From Nitrospirota bacterium (lineage in GTDB: Bacteria > Nitrospirota > Thermodesulfovibrionia > Thermodesulfovibrionales > UBA6898): DNA of 35,523 bases. Positions 14,620 through 21,680 of the stretch are shown here, one piece after another. The position numbers were made by a program, and so were the translations under genes. Position 1 is the first letter of the stretch; each line of letters starts with the position of its first letter. The stretch covers positions 1 through 35,523 of the forward strand of contig JAKAKQ010000270.1 of the NCBI GenBank assembly GCA_021813425.1, written 5' to 3'. The notes beneath the pieces were generated by a model, which made no database searches, was not told where the DNA came from, and was given only the letters and a program-made list of their open reading frames with translations.

Positions 14620-14748
14620 ATGGCATTAAAATGTTTTATCTGTGGAATATCGGACAAAGAAAGGGTTTTGCTCAAGTGTGTGCATGAAGGCGACGAAAAG
14701 TATGTATGTGTAAGATGCCTGCCTGTTCTCATTCACGGCGGCCATTAA
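14620..14748 (+). CDS. 42-aa zinc-knuckle protein, below the ORF-track cutoff
   Basis: ATG 14620 is preceded by GAGGAGG and opens a 42-codon frame with two Cys pairs: CFIC near the start and CVRC near residue 31 (VCVRCLPVLIHGGH), plus extra Cys20 and the terminal His. The Shine-Dalgarno and paired CxxC make this a real small gene. It lies directly after the DUF1858 gene and probably shares its transcript and its Crp/Fnr control. Function is unknown; a zinc- or redox-binding partner is plausible. Confidence 0.7.
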   Translation: MALKCFICGISDKERVLLKCVHEGDEKYVCVRCLPVLIHGGH

Positions 14749-14765
14749 TATGTTAATATCTTTCA

Positions 14766-15608
14766 ATGCGCAGGATAGGAGTACATACCTCTATTGCAGG
14801 AGGGCTGCATTGCAGCTTAGAAAGGGCAAGAGAACTCGGATGCAATACACTTCAGATCTTTTCGCACAATCCGAGGGGATGGTCTGTAAAGGGCAGAGGC
14901 CCGGATGAAATAAGGTCATTCAGAGAATTAAGAAAGACATATGACATTGCACCTGTATTTATCCATACGTCATATCTGATCAATTTAGCTTCGAGGGACC
15001 GGGATCTGATAGGAAAATCTATAGATATGGTTATCTTCGAGATGAATATAGCAGATGAGATAGGAGCTGATTATATTGTTTTGCATACAGGGAGCGCAGT
15101 AGGTGAAGACCCAAAAACCGCAAGGAAAAGGGCTATAGACTGTCTTTCCCAGGTTTCAGAAAAGGGAAAATGGAATGCAGGGCTTTTGCTTGAGAATACA
15201 GCGGGGGAAAAGGGGGATATCACATCAAAGATCCGGGAGATTTCTGAAATATCAGATAAAACCCCTGCCGGTCTGATCTCAGGCATATGCGTAGATACAT
15301 GCCATGCTTTTTCTGCAGGATATGATTTCAGATCAATTAAAAGCATAAAATTGATCTCAGACGAGATTGATCAATATATCGGCAGAGAGAAAATAAAGCT
15401 TCTGCATCTTAATGACTCAAAAGGTGTGCTCGGCTGCGGAGTTGACAGGCATGAACATATTGGTAAGGGGAAGATAGGCATGAAAGGCTTCAGGGATTTA
15501 TTGAACTATCCTTTTTTTATTGATATCCCCATAATCCTTGAGACACCCAAAAAATCAGAAGATGATGACAAAAGAAATTTAAAGGCTGTAAGAAAGTTAA
15601 TCAATTAA
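14766..15608 (+). CDS. nfo: Endonuclease IV (AP endonuclease)
   Basis: A 280-aa TIM-barrel nuclease that cuts at abasic sites in base excision repair. Family signatures are IGVHTSIAGGLHCSLERA, LQIFSHNPRGW, PVFIHTSYLINLAS, YIVLHTGSAVG, LLLENTAGE, CVDTCHAFSAGYD, LLHLNDSK, DRHEHIGKGKIG and ILETP. These carry the His, Glu and Asp ligands of the three-zinc site. Full family length. It begins 17 bases after the zinc-knuckle gene with no clear Shine-Dalgarno of its own, so it may be read from that transcript. Confidence 0.95.
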   Translation: MRRIGVHTSIAGGLHCSLERARELGCNTLQIFSHNPRGWSVKGRGPDEIRSFRELRKTYDIAPVFIHTSYLINLASRDRDLIGKSIDMVIFEMNIADEIGADYIVLHTGSAVGEDPKTARKRAIDCLSQVSEKGKWNAGLLLENTAGEKGDITSKIREISEISDKTPAGLISGICVDTCHAFSAGYDFRSIKSIKLISDEIDQYIGREKIKLLHLNDSKGVLGCGVDRHEHIGKGKIGMKGFRDLLNYPFFIDIPIILETPKKSEDDDKRNLKAVRKLIN

Positions 15609-15729
15609 TCGAATATCTTCTAATAATCCCGCATATAATTCTCAGTTCATCGTCTATTTCATAAAAAACCTGATTAATAAATCCCTTTATATTTCAAATT
15701 TGCAGGAATAAATCATATATGTAAATGAC

Positions 15730-15840
15730 TGTTTATTCGATGAAACGATTGTATTCTGCAGGTATTCTGTCCATTCAGCATATTGAATGATTTGTATTAA
15801 ATTAAAAATGGGTTGTTTATTAAAAATAAAACGATTGTAT
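15730..15840. repeat. Imperfect direct repeat upstream of the winged-helix gene
   Basis: The gap 15609-15921 is very AT-rich. It holds two imperfect copies of TGTTTATT...AAACGATTGTAT (15730-15754 and 15814-15840), about 85 bases apart, upstream of the promoter at 15880. Nothing else is recognisable there. Confidence 0.45.
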
Positions 15841-15879
15841 ATCAAAAAATAAAAAATGTTATGAATTGTAATTTTTTTG

Positions 15880-15909
15880 TTGACAAACCTAAAAACTCTG
15901 TTATATATT
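15880..15909 (+). promoter_or_regulatory. Promoter of the winged-helix gene, short leader
   Basis: TTGACA (15880-15885) and TATATT (15904-15909) with an 18-base spacer (or TATATA at 16 bases). The predicted start near 15916 is only about 6 bases before ATG 15922. The location of this promoter inside the listed ORF argues against the listed TTG start at 15877. Confidence 0.6.
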
Positions 15910-15921
15910 TATAAACAGAAA

Positions 15922-16488
15922 ATGTCAAAACAGGTACGAGATACATTAAAAAGTTTGTTCTCCTCCTCAGTAAGGGCTGATCTGCTGGCCCTTCTTCTTA
16001 ATAATCCCGAAGAAAAGTTCTATGTCAGAGAGATAGCAACCCTTTTAAGAAAGAACCCCTCAGGCGTAAAAAGAGAGCTGGACAATCTTGAGAAAATGGG
16101 TATACTCACAAGCAAAAGAGTTGCAAATCTTAAATATTTTCAGGCAGAGAAAAAATCACCACTATTCTCAGAACTCAAAAGTCTTATAGCAAAATCACTA
16201 GGTATCCCTGGCGCTCTTAAGGCTTTATTGAAAACATCGGGTGCTAAAATCGCATTCATTTATGGTCCTTTTGCTGAAAATGAGGATTCTGATACTGTTA
16301 ACCTTTTTATTGTAGGGCCTTCATCCCTGGTTAATGAAGGTTTCAAAGATATTGAAGAAAAATTTAACAAGAAAATCATTGCAAGCACAATGGATGAAAG
16401 CGAGTTTAAGAGCAAAAAGGAAGTCAGCGATGCCGATTTAGAAAAGCTCCTGTCAGGTGATAAGATAATGCTGATGGGGAAGCTTTAA
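15922..16488 (+). CDS. Winged-helix regulator with degenerate nucleotidyltransferase domain
   Basis: I take ATG 15922 (MSKQVRDTLKSLF, 188 aa) because a good promoter overlaps the upstream extension. Residues about 1-75 form an ArsR-like winged helix (RADLLALLLNNPEEKFYVREIATLLRKNPSGVKRELDNLEKMG). The rest resembles a MNT-type nucleotidyltransferase fold, but the nucleotide loop reads IYGPFAENEDSDTVNLFIVG in place of GSFARG...DIDL, with the catalytic acidic pair lost. It is therefore probably a DNA-binding protein with an inactive or ligand-binding C-domain. It is followed by a tiny Lys/Ala-rich gene and a strong terminator, making a two-gene unit. Confidence 0.75.
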   Translation: MSKQVRDTLKSLFSSSVRADLLALLLNNPEEKFYVREIATLLRKNPSGVKRELDNLEKMGILTSKRVANLKYFQAEKKSPLFSELKSLIAKSLGIPGALKALLKTSGAKIAFIYGPFAENEDSDTVNLFIVGPSSLVNEGFKDIEEKFNKKIIASTMDESEFKSKKEVSDADLEKLLSGDKIMLMGKL

Positions 16489-16532
16489 TTCAAACTTCCC
16501 CGGTTTTCGGGGATGGAAAGGTGGTGAAGAAA

Positions 16533-16619
16533 ATGGCAGTTAAAAAGAAAGCAGCAGCAAAGAAACCGGCTGCAAAGAAGCCGGCAGCAAAGAAGTCAGC
16601 AGCGAAGAAGAAAAAATAG
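16533..16619 (+). CDS. 28-aa Lys/Ala-rich histone-H1-like peptide
   Basis: ATG 16533, preceded by GGTGGTGA, encodes a 28-residue peptide made almost entirely of Ala, Lys and Pro in KPAAKK/KKAAAKK repeats. It ends in KKKK and closes before a strong terminator. Free-standing peptides of this composition resemble the C-terminal tails of bacterial H1-like proteins and would bind DNA or RNA non-specifically. The downstream position after a DNA-binding gene supports a nucleoid or regulatory role, as inference. It is too short for the ORF track; the low-complexity code could also be a fragment. Confidence 0.6.
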   Translation: MAVKKKAAAKKPAAKKPAAKKSAAKKKK

Positions 16620-16642
16620 TTTATAAGATCTGTTTTTTCTAT

Positions 16643-16675
16643 GGCTGGAGAATGGCAGTTCTCCAGCCTTTTTTT
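16643..16675 (+). terminator. Intrinsic terminator
   Basis: Perfect 10-bp stem GGCTGGAGAA (16643-16652) / TTCTCCAGCC (16659-16668) with a 6-base loop, followed by seven T's. It ends the winged-helix/Lys-rich unit and faces the 3' end of lpxC from the other side. Confidence 0.9.
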
Positions 16676-16754
16676 GTTGTGTTAGCATGATTATAGTAGC
16701 ATAATTGACAGAAATTTTGGAGAAAAAATTATAAAAGCCTTAACCCTTTGATTT

Positions 16755-17642
16755 TTAAGTATTTATATGTAAAACAGGGCTTGTGGGTATTTGTTGTTCT
16801 GTCAATATGTCCCAAGCATCAGGTGTTGAAAGCAATTTTTTCAAGAACCTGATATTTGCCGAATGTCCTGATTTGTTTGCGATAATATGACCGTATATCG
16901 GAAAACCTATAAGTGAAAAATCTCCAATAGAATCAAGTACTTTATGGCGCACAAATTCATCTTTAAACCTTAGCCCGGAGGAGTTCAGTATGCCGTTTTC
17001 TCCGAGTATTATTGCATTGTCAAGTGAGCCGCCTTTTGCAAGGCCGTTTGTACGGAGATATTCGATATCTTTCAGGAACCCAAAAGTCCTTGCAGGAGCT
17101 ATCTCTCTGGCAAAGTTTTCTTCAGTAATATCAAGACTGAGTCTCTGTTCGCCGAAACTATAATGACTAAAGAATATACTGTATGTTATGCGAGTGCCAT
17201 TATATGGAAGAGCGGCTATTTTTGCATGACCATCTTCAAAGATAAAAGGTCTCTTTATCCTGAGAAAGGGTCTTTTTTTGCCCTGCTTTGCAATGCCGGC
17301 CTTAAGAATTATACTGATCAATTCTGTTGCGCTTCCATCTAAGATAGGAACCTCAGGGCCGTTTATTTCTATGATTATATTGTCTATACCCAGTCCGGCG
17401 AGTGCAGACAGCAGATGCTCAACGGTCCTTATCTTGACCCCGTCATAACCTATTGTTGTTGCAAAGGCAGTGTCGATCACAGAACCGGTATGTGCCTTTA
17501 TAACAGTATGTTTATCAGTTCTGACGAACGTTACGCCAGCATCTCTTGATGCTGGTTTGATGGTTACTTTTGAGTGTCTGCCGGTGTGAAGGCCTATACC
17601 CTCAAAACTTACCTCATTTTTTATAGTTCTCTGTAATCGCAT
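16755..17642 (-). CDS. lpxC: UDP-3-O-acyl-N-acetylglucosamine deacetylase
   Basis: A 295-aa zinc deacetylase performing the committed step of lipid A synthesis. Zinc ligands are visible: His76 in TVEHLLSALAG, His233 and Asp237 in FVRHKVLDSIGD. Catalytic His260 lies in NKSGHSA. Other signatures are GIGLHTG, GPEVPILDGSA and PARTFGF. Length is normal. Its presence indicates an outer membrane with lipopolysaccharide. It is not in a cell-wall cluster here; tldD lies upstream on the same strand after a gap of about 110 bases in which I see no gene. Confidence 0.97.
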   Translation of the reverse strand: MRLQRTIKNEVSFEGIGLHTGRHSKVTIKPASRDAGVTFVRTDKHTVIKAHTGSVIDTAFATTIGYDGVKIRTVEHLLSALAGLGIDNIIIEINGPEVPILDGSATELISIILKAGIAKQGKKRPFLRIKRPFIFEDGHAKIAALPYNGTRITYSIFFSHYSFGEQRLSLDITEENFAREIAPARTFGFLKDIEYLRTNGLAKGGSLDNAIILGENGILNSSGLRFKDEFVRHKVLDSIGDFSLIGFPIYGHIIANKSGHSANIRFLKKLLSTPDAWDILTEQQIPTSPVLHINT

Positions 17643-17755
17643 AATTATAATTTTAGATAAGCAAATATGGTGCCAGATATTATTTGCTTTTATATCAAAG
17701 GGTGAGAATGACTGAAGTGTTGATAAATATCCTCATATGTATAATGTTCGATACA

Positions 17756-19189
17756 CTACTCTTCTTTTTTGCAGGTACCGCCGACAACAATCTCAGGTAT
17801 CCTGATTGTCGGTATTGCATCAGAAACAGGAACTCCCTGTGAGTCTTTCCCGCATGTACCGATTGAAAATCCAAGGTCATTCCCGACCATGTCTATGGAT
17901 TTCAGGATTTGAGGGCCGTTTCCTGTTAATGTAGCCCCTCTTACCGGATCCCCCTTTTCCCCTTTTTCTATAAGATAACCTTCCTGGACATCAAAGACAA
18001 AGTCACCTGTCACGGTGTTCACCTGCCCGCCACCCATTTTTTCAACGAGAAGTCCTTTCTCCAAAGAGCACAGGATCTGCTCAGGGGGAGTATACCCTTC
18101 TGCAATGAAGGTGTTTGACATCCTTGGTATTGGGCGGTGCTGATATGATTCGCGTCTGCCATTACCTGTTGACTGAACACGATCTTTCATTGACGAAAGT
18201 CTGTCATACATGTAATTTCTCAGGATACCGTTCTCCACAAGAACGGTCCTCTGTGAATGTGTGCCTTCATCGTCAAACCTGAATGATCCCCTTTTTTGTG
18301 CAAGCGTAGCATCATCTATAACTGTTATGAGTTTCGACGCCACCTGGCTTCCTGTCTTGCCTGAAAACACTGAAAGCCCCTGTTGTGCAAGGTCTGCCTC
18401 GAGTCCGTGACCTATAGCTTCATGTATCATGGTCCCCCCTGCGCTCGATGATATTACAACAGGCATTCTTCCGCCGGGAGCTCTCTTTGCCGTCAGCATC
18501 ATTATTGCACGTCCTGTTGCCCTTAGGCTTAACTCTTCAATGTCATTTTTTTCAAAAAGTTCAAAACCTGTCAACCCGCCAACGGATTCATATCCTGTCT
18601 GGATAATATTGCCCTGGACCGCAATTATCTGAATAATTGCAGATGTATATATTCTTTCATCTACGGCAACAAAACCATCCGATGTAGCAATCTGAACCTT
18701 CTGGACTGAATCCCTGTATACAGCTGTAACCTGTTTTATCCTGCTGTCGGATGCTCTTGAAATGCTGTCAGCCTTTCGGATGACGGATATTTTATTGTGT
18801 AAAGGTATATCCCATGGGAACAATTTTATATCAAAATTCATAGATGGTCTCTTGACAGTAAGATCAACCATGGAATCGACAGGTTCTTCTCTGGCAGCCC
18901 TGCTTGCATATGATGCAGCCTGCATCAAGGCTTCTTCAGAGAAGTCATTGCTGAATGCATATGCTGTTTTGCCTTTGTATATAAGCCGTATGCCTGCACC
19001 TGCCTTTGTACCGGTTATGATTTTCTCGAGTTTGCCGTCTTCGATCACGAGTGAAGTCAGTTTTTGATGTTCCATGAAAACATCTGCATATTCCCCGCCG
19101 TGTGAAAGGGCTTTATTAATCAATCTTAGCTGAAATTCTTTGTCGAGCAAAGGTTCCTCACTACTGCCAATAGAATTATTTATCTTCAC
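17756..19189 (-). CDS. tldD: TldD metalloprotease subunit
   Basis: A 477-aa subunit of the TldD/TldE protease, a heterodimer involved in peptide maturation and degradation. The zinc motif HEAIGHGLEAD (HExxxH at 256-261) marks the catalytic D subunit rather than PmbA/TldE. Other family signatures are GAGIRLIYKGKTAYAFSND, GGRMPVVISSSAGGTMIHEA, FRFDDEGTHSQRTVLVENGIL and VRGATLTGNGPQILKSIDMVGNDL. No TldE partner is in this window. Full length, with a normal start preceded by AATTTGTG. Confidence 0.95.
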   Translation of the reverse strand: MKINNSIGSSEEPLLDKEFQLRLINKALSHGGEYADVFMEHQKLTSLVIEDGKLEKIITGTKAGAGIRLIYKGKTAYAFSNDFSEEALMQAASYASRAAREEPVDSMVDLTVKRPSMNFDIKLFPWDIPLHNKISVIRKADSISRASDSRIKQVTAVYRDSVQKVQIATSDGFVAVDERIYTSAIIQIIAVQGNIIQTGYESVGGLTGFELFEKNDIEELSLRATGRAIMMLTAKRAPGGRMPVVISSSAGGTMIHEAIGHGLEADLAQQGLSVFSGKTGSQVASKLITVIDDATLAQKRGSFRFDDEGTHSQRTVLVENGILRNYMYDRLSSMKDRVQSTGNGRRESYQHRPIPRMSNTFIAEGYTPPEQILCSLEKGLLVEKMGGGQVNTVTGDFVFDVQEGYLIEKGEKGDPVRGATLTGNGPQILKSIDMVGNDLGFSIGTCGKDSQGVPVSDAIPTIRIPEIVVGGTCKKEE

Positions 19190-19239
19190 AAATTAATTAC
19201 CGGGAAATATAATGTAAGCTATTATAACACTAAATAGTT

Positions 19240-19364
19240 TCTGTTGCGGATAACACTGAAAACACTAAATGTCATTCTGAGCAAAGCGAAGAATCTCATG
19301 AACTCAACGAGTTGCGAGACCCTTCACTTTGTTCAGGGTGACAAATAACAGCTTCCGCAACAGA
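19240..19364. repeat. MITE-like element, copy 2, with flanking duplication
   Basis: A 125-bp element with ends TCTGTTGCGGA (19240-19250) and TCCGCAACAGA (19354-19364), flanked by the direct repeat ACACTAAATA (19227-19236 and 19364-19373). The core (GTCATTCTGAG...AGGGTGACA) matches the structure of 4781-4903. No coding content. With the heptamer repeat at 19401-19442 it fills most of the gap 19190-19455. Confidence 0.65.
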
Positions 19365-19400
19365 CACTAAATAAGTTAGCCGCTCATAGCGCCAGAATGT

Positions 19401-19442
19401 AACCTATAACCTATGAGCCGTGAGCTGAGAACCATGAGCTGT
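19401..19442. repeat. Period-7 tandem repeat upstream of mtnP
   Basis: Six heptamers in phase: aacctat, aacctat, gagccgt, gagctga, gaaccat, gagctgt, ending just before the mtnP ribosome site (ACAGGAGG). The period is exact although the units have diverged. Confidence 0.6.
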
Positions 19443-19455
19443 ACAGGAGGTATTT

Positions 19456-20241
19456 ATGCCGATATTCGGTATAATCAGCGGAAGCGGGTTTTATGACATA
19501 CCAGGGCTGGAAATTACAGATTCAGTAAAATTAAGCACTCCATACGGAGAACCATCAGATGTTTACAGGATAGGGTCATTATCAGGAAAGGAGATGGCTT
19601 TTCTGCCGAGGCACGGTACAATGCACCATATCCAGCCGCATAAAATAAATTACAGGGCAAATATATGGGGTTTCAGGGAGTTAGGCGTTAAGAGGATTAT
19701 TTCAATAAGCGCCTCGGGCGGAATAAATATTGAGATGAACCCCGGCATGATTACAGTGCCTGATCAATTGATTGATATGACAGAAGGAAGGCAGTCAACT
19801 TTTTATGATGAAGACGAAGTTGTCCATATTGACCTTACCGAACCATTTTGTCCTGACATGAGGAGTTATATTCTTAAGGCATCACAGAAATCCGGTGTCG
19901 CCTTAACCGGAACAGGCGTCTATATATGTACTAACGGTCCAAGGCTTGAGACAGCAGCCGAGATTAAGGCATTTTCAATGCTGGGGGCTGACATGGTTGG
20001 AATGACAGCTATGCAAGAGGCTGTGCTTGCAAGGGAGTTGGAGATATGTTTTGCCGGCATATCCGTCATAACCAATTATGCTGCGGGAATAGCCGGAAAA
20101 AGGCTTTCAGCAGCCGAGGTTGTTGAGACGATGCAGGGATCTTCCGAAAAAGTCTCGTTATTATTAAAAGACTTTTTTGCTCTGGATTTCCCAGAACCTG
20201 CCTGCTCATGCTGGAAGGCTCTGAAAGACGCAAGAATATAG
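19456..20241 (+). CDS. mtnP: Purine nucleoside / methylthioadenosine phosphorylase
   Basis: A 261-aa phosphorylase cleaving 5'-methylthioadenosine (or 5'-methylthioinosine) with phosphate. Signatures are the phosphate loop IIGSGSGFY-like start (ISGSGFYDI), LPRHGTMHHIQPHKINYRANIWG, ASGGINIEMNPG and MVGMTAMQEAVLARELE. The MTAP-type length and the NYRAN motif favour MTA over general PNP, but the exact base is not certain; the GMTAMQEA loop differs from GMTGMPEA. GGAGG at the proper distance fixes the start. A NtrC-type regulator follows after 48 bases. Confidence 0.88.
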   Translation: MPIFGIISGSGFYDIPGLEITDSVKLSTPYGEPSDVYRIGSLSGKEMAFLPRHGTMHHIQPHKINYRANIWGFRELGVKRIISISASGGINIEMNPGMITVPDQLIDMTEGRQSTFYDEDEVVHIDLTEPFCPDMRSYILKASQKSGVALTGTGVYICTNGPRLETAAEIKAFSMLGADMVGMTAMQEAVLARELEICFAGISVITNYAAGIAGKRLSAAEVVETMQGSSEKVSLLLKDFFALDFPEPACSCWKALKDARI

Positions 20242-20289
20242 GTGTTCAATAACAGATTATTAAAACAGTATTTGAGGTAAAATAGGGAT

Positions 20290-21660
20290 ATGCAGACAAT
20301 CCTTTTGGTGGAAGACAAGGAATCAATGGCCCAGATGCTTAAGGAAACCCTTGAATCAGAAGGATACAGGGTTGTTGTTGCAGGCGACGGACAGGAAGGC
20401 ATGAGGCAGATAAAAGAGAGTCATTTTGATCTTGTTCTTTCTGATCTGAAACTGCCGAAGAAAGACGGGATTGAAATTCTCAGGATAACAAAGGCTGAGA
20501 GTCCTTTAACGCCTGTTATAGTGATGACGGCATTCGGCACTATAGAGACTGCTGTGACAGCCATGAAAGAGGGTGCATTCGATTTTATAACAAAACCTTT
20601 TGATACAGACCACTTGCTGTTGTTGATAAGACGGGCTCTCGAGGCGCAAAGACTGCATACCGAAAATATACTCCTTAAGGATGAACTGGCCTCAAGGTAT
20701 GGAATGCCTATGATAATAGGCAAGAGCAGGGGCATAAGTGAAGTTGCCCAGAATGTCCAGAAAGTCGCTCCCGGAAAGACGACGGTTTTACTCCTTGGTG
20801 AAAGCGGGACGGGCAAGGAACTCTTTGCAAGGGCGATACATAACCTCAGTCCAAGAAGCCCTTATCCTTTTGTCCCGATAAACTGTGCGGCAATTCCCAG
20901 GGAACTGCTTGAATCAGAATTGTTTGGTCATGAGAAGGGCTCTTTTACAGGTGCAGACGCAAAAAAACTCGGCAAGTTCGAACTTGCAGATAAAGGGACG
21001 ATATTCCTTGATGAAATAGCCGAGATGGCTCTGTCGCTTCAGGCGAAGATCCTGAGGGTGATACAGGAAGGAGAGATCGAGCGCGTTGGCGGCGTAAAAT
21101 CCATTAAAATTGATGTGAGAATAGTTGCTGCCAGCAATAAGGACATTGAAAAGGCGGTAGAAGACAAGATGTTCAGGGAAGACCTGTATTACCGGTTAAA
21201 TGTATTCCCGATAGTAATACCGCCGTTACGTGAAAGGAAGGATGATATCCCGCTTCTTGCAGAATATTTTATAAATAAATATTGTGTTGAGCTGAAAACA
21301 GGTCATAAAAATATTTCGAAGGATGCGCTTGACCTGCTTTTGAATTATCCGTGGAAGGGCAATGTCAGGGAACTCGAAAACTGCATAGAAAGGGCTATAA
21401 TCCTTTGTGAAAATGATGTAATCAGCCCCGACCATATTGCGCTTAATCAGCAGGTGTCAGTCGAGAGTTCTTTCAGGACTCTTCCTATGGGTGGGACCCT
21501 TGAGGACGTTGCTAAAGTAGCAACGAGAATTGTGGAGACGCAACGGATAATACGCGCCCTGAAAGAGACAAAGGGAAATAAAAGCAGAGCTGCGGAGACA
21601 CTGCAGGTCAGCTATAAGACGCTCCTGACAAAGATAAAGGAATACGGCATTGAGTCCTGA
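20290..21660 (+). CDS. NtrC-family sigma-54-dependent response regulator
   Basis: A 456-aa regulator with receiver (phosphoacceptor Asp52 in VLSDLKLP), AAA+ core (Walker A GESGTGKE at 170-177, GSFTGA at 217-222 in the sigma-54 contact loop, Walker B IFLDEIAEM) and a Fis-type HTH at the C-terminus (NKSRAAETLQVSYKTLLTKIKEYG). GSFTGA replaces the usual GAFTGA, a known tolerated variant. Its cognate kinase is probably the hybrid kinase 20 bases downstream on the same strand, though that kinase has its own receiver. Target promoters are not identifiable in this window. Confidence 0.95.
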   Translation: MQTILLVEDKESMAQMLKETLESEGYRVVVAGDGQEGMRQIKESHFDLVLSDLKLPKKDGIEILRITKAESPLTPVIVMTAFGTIETAVTAMKEGAFDFITKPFDTDHLLLLIRRALEAQRLHTENILLKDELASRYGMPMIIGKSRGISEVAQNVQKVAPGKTTVLLLGESGTGKELFARAIHNLSPRSPYPFVPINCAAIPRELLESELFGHEKGSFTGADAKKLGKFELADKGTIFLDEIAEMALSLQAKILRVIQEGEIERVGGVKSIKIDVRIVAASNKDIEKAVEDKMFREDLYYRLNVFPIVIPPLRERKDDIPLLAEYFINKYCVELKTGHKNISKDALDLLLNYPWKGNVRELENCIERAIILCENDVISPDHIALNQQVSVESSFRTLPMGGTLEDVAKVATRIVETQRIIRALKETKGNKSRAAETLQVSYKTLLTKIKEYGIES

Positions 21661-21680
21661 TACGATGTAATGAGGAACGC

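Noticed and set aside
15877-15921. TTG start upstream of the winged-helix gene
   Set aside because: A good promoter lies within the extension, so these codons would not be transcribed.
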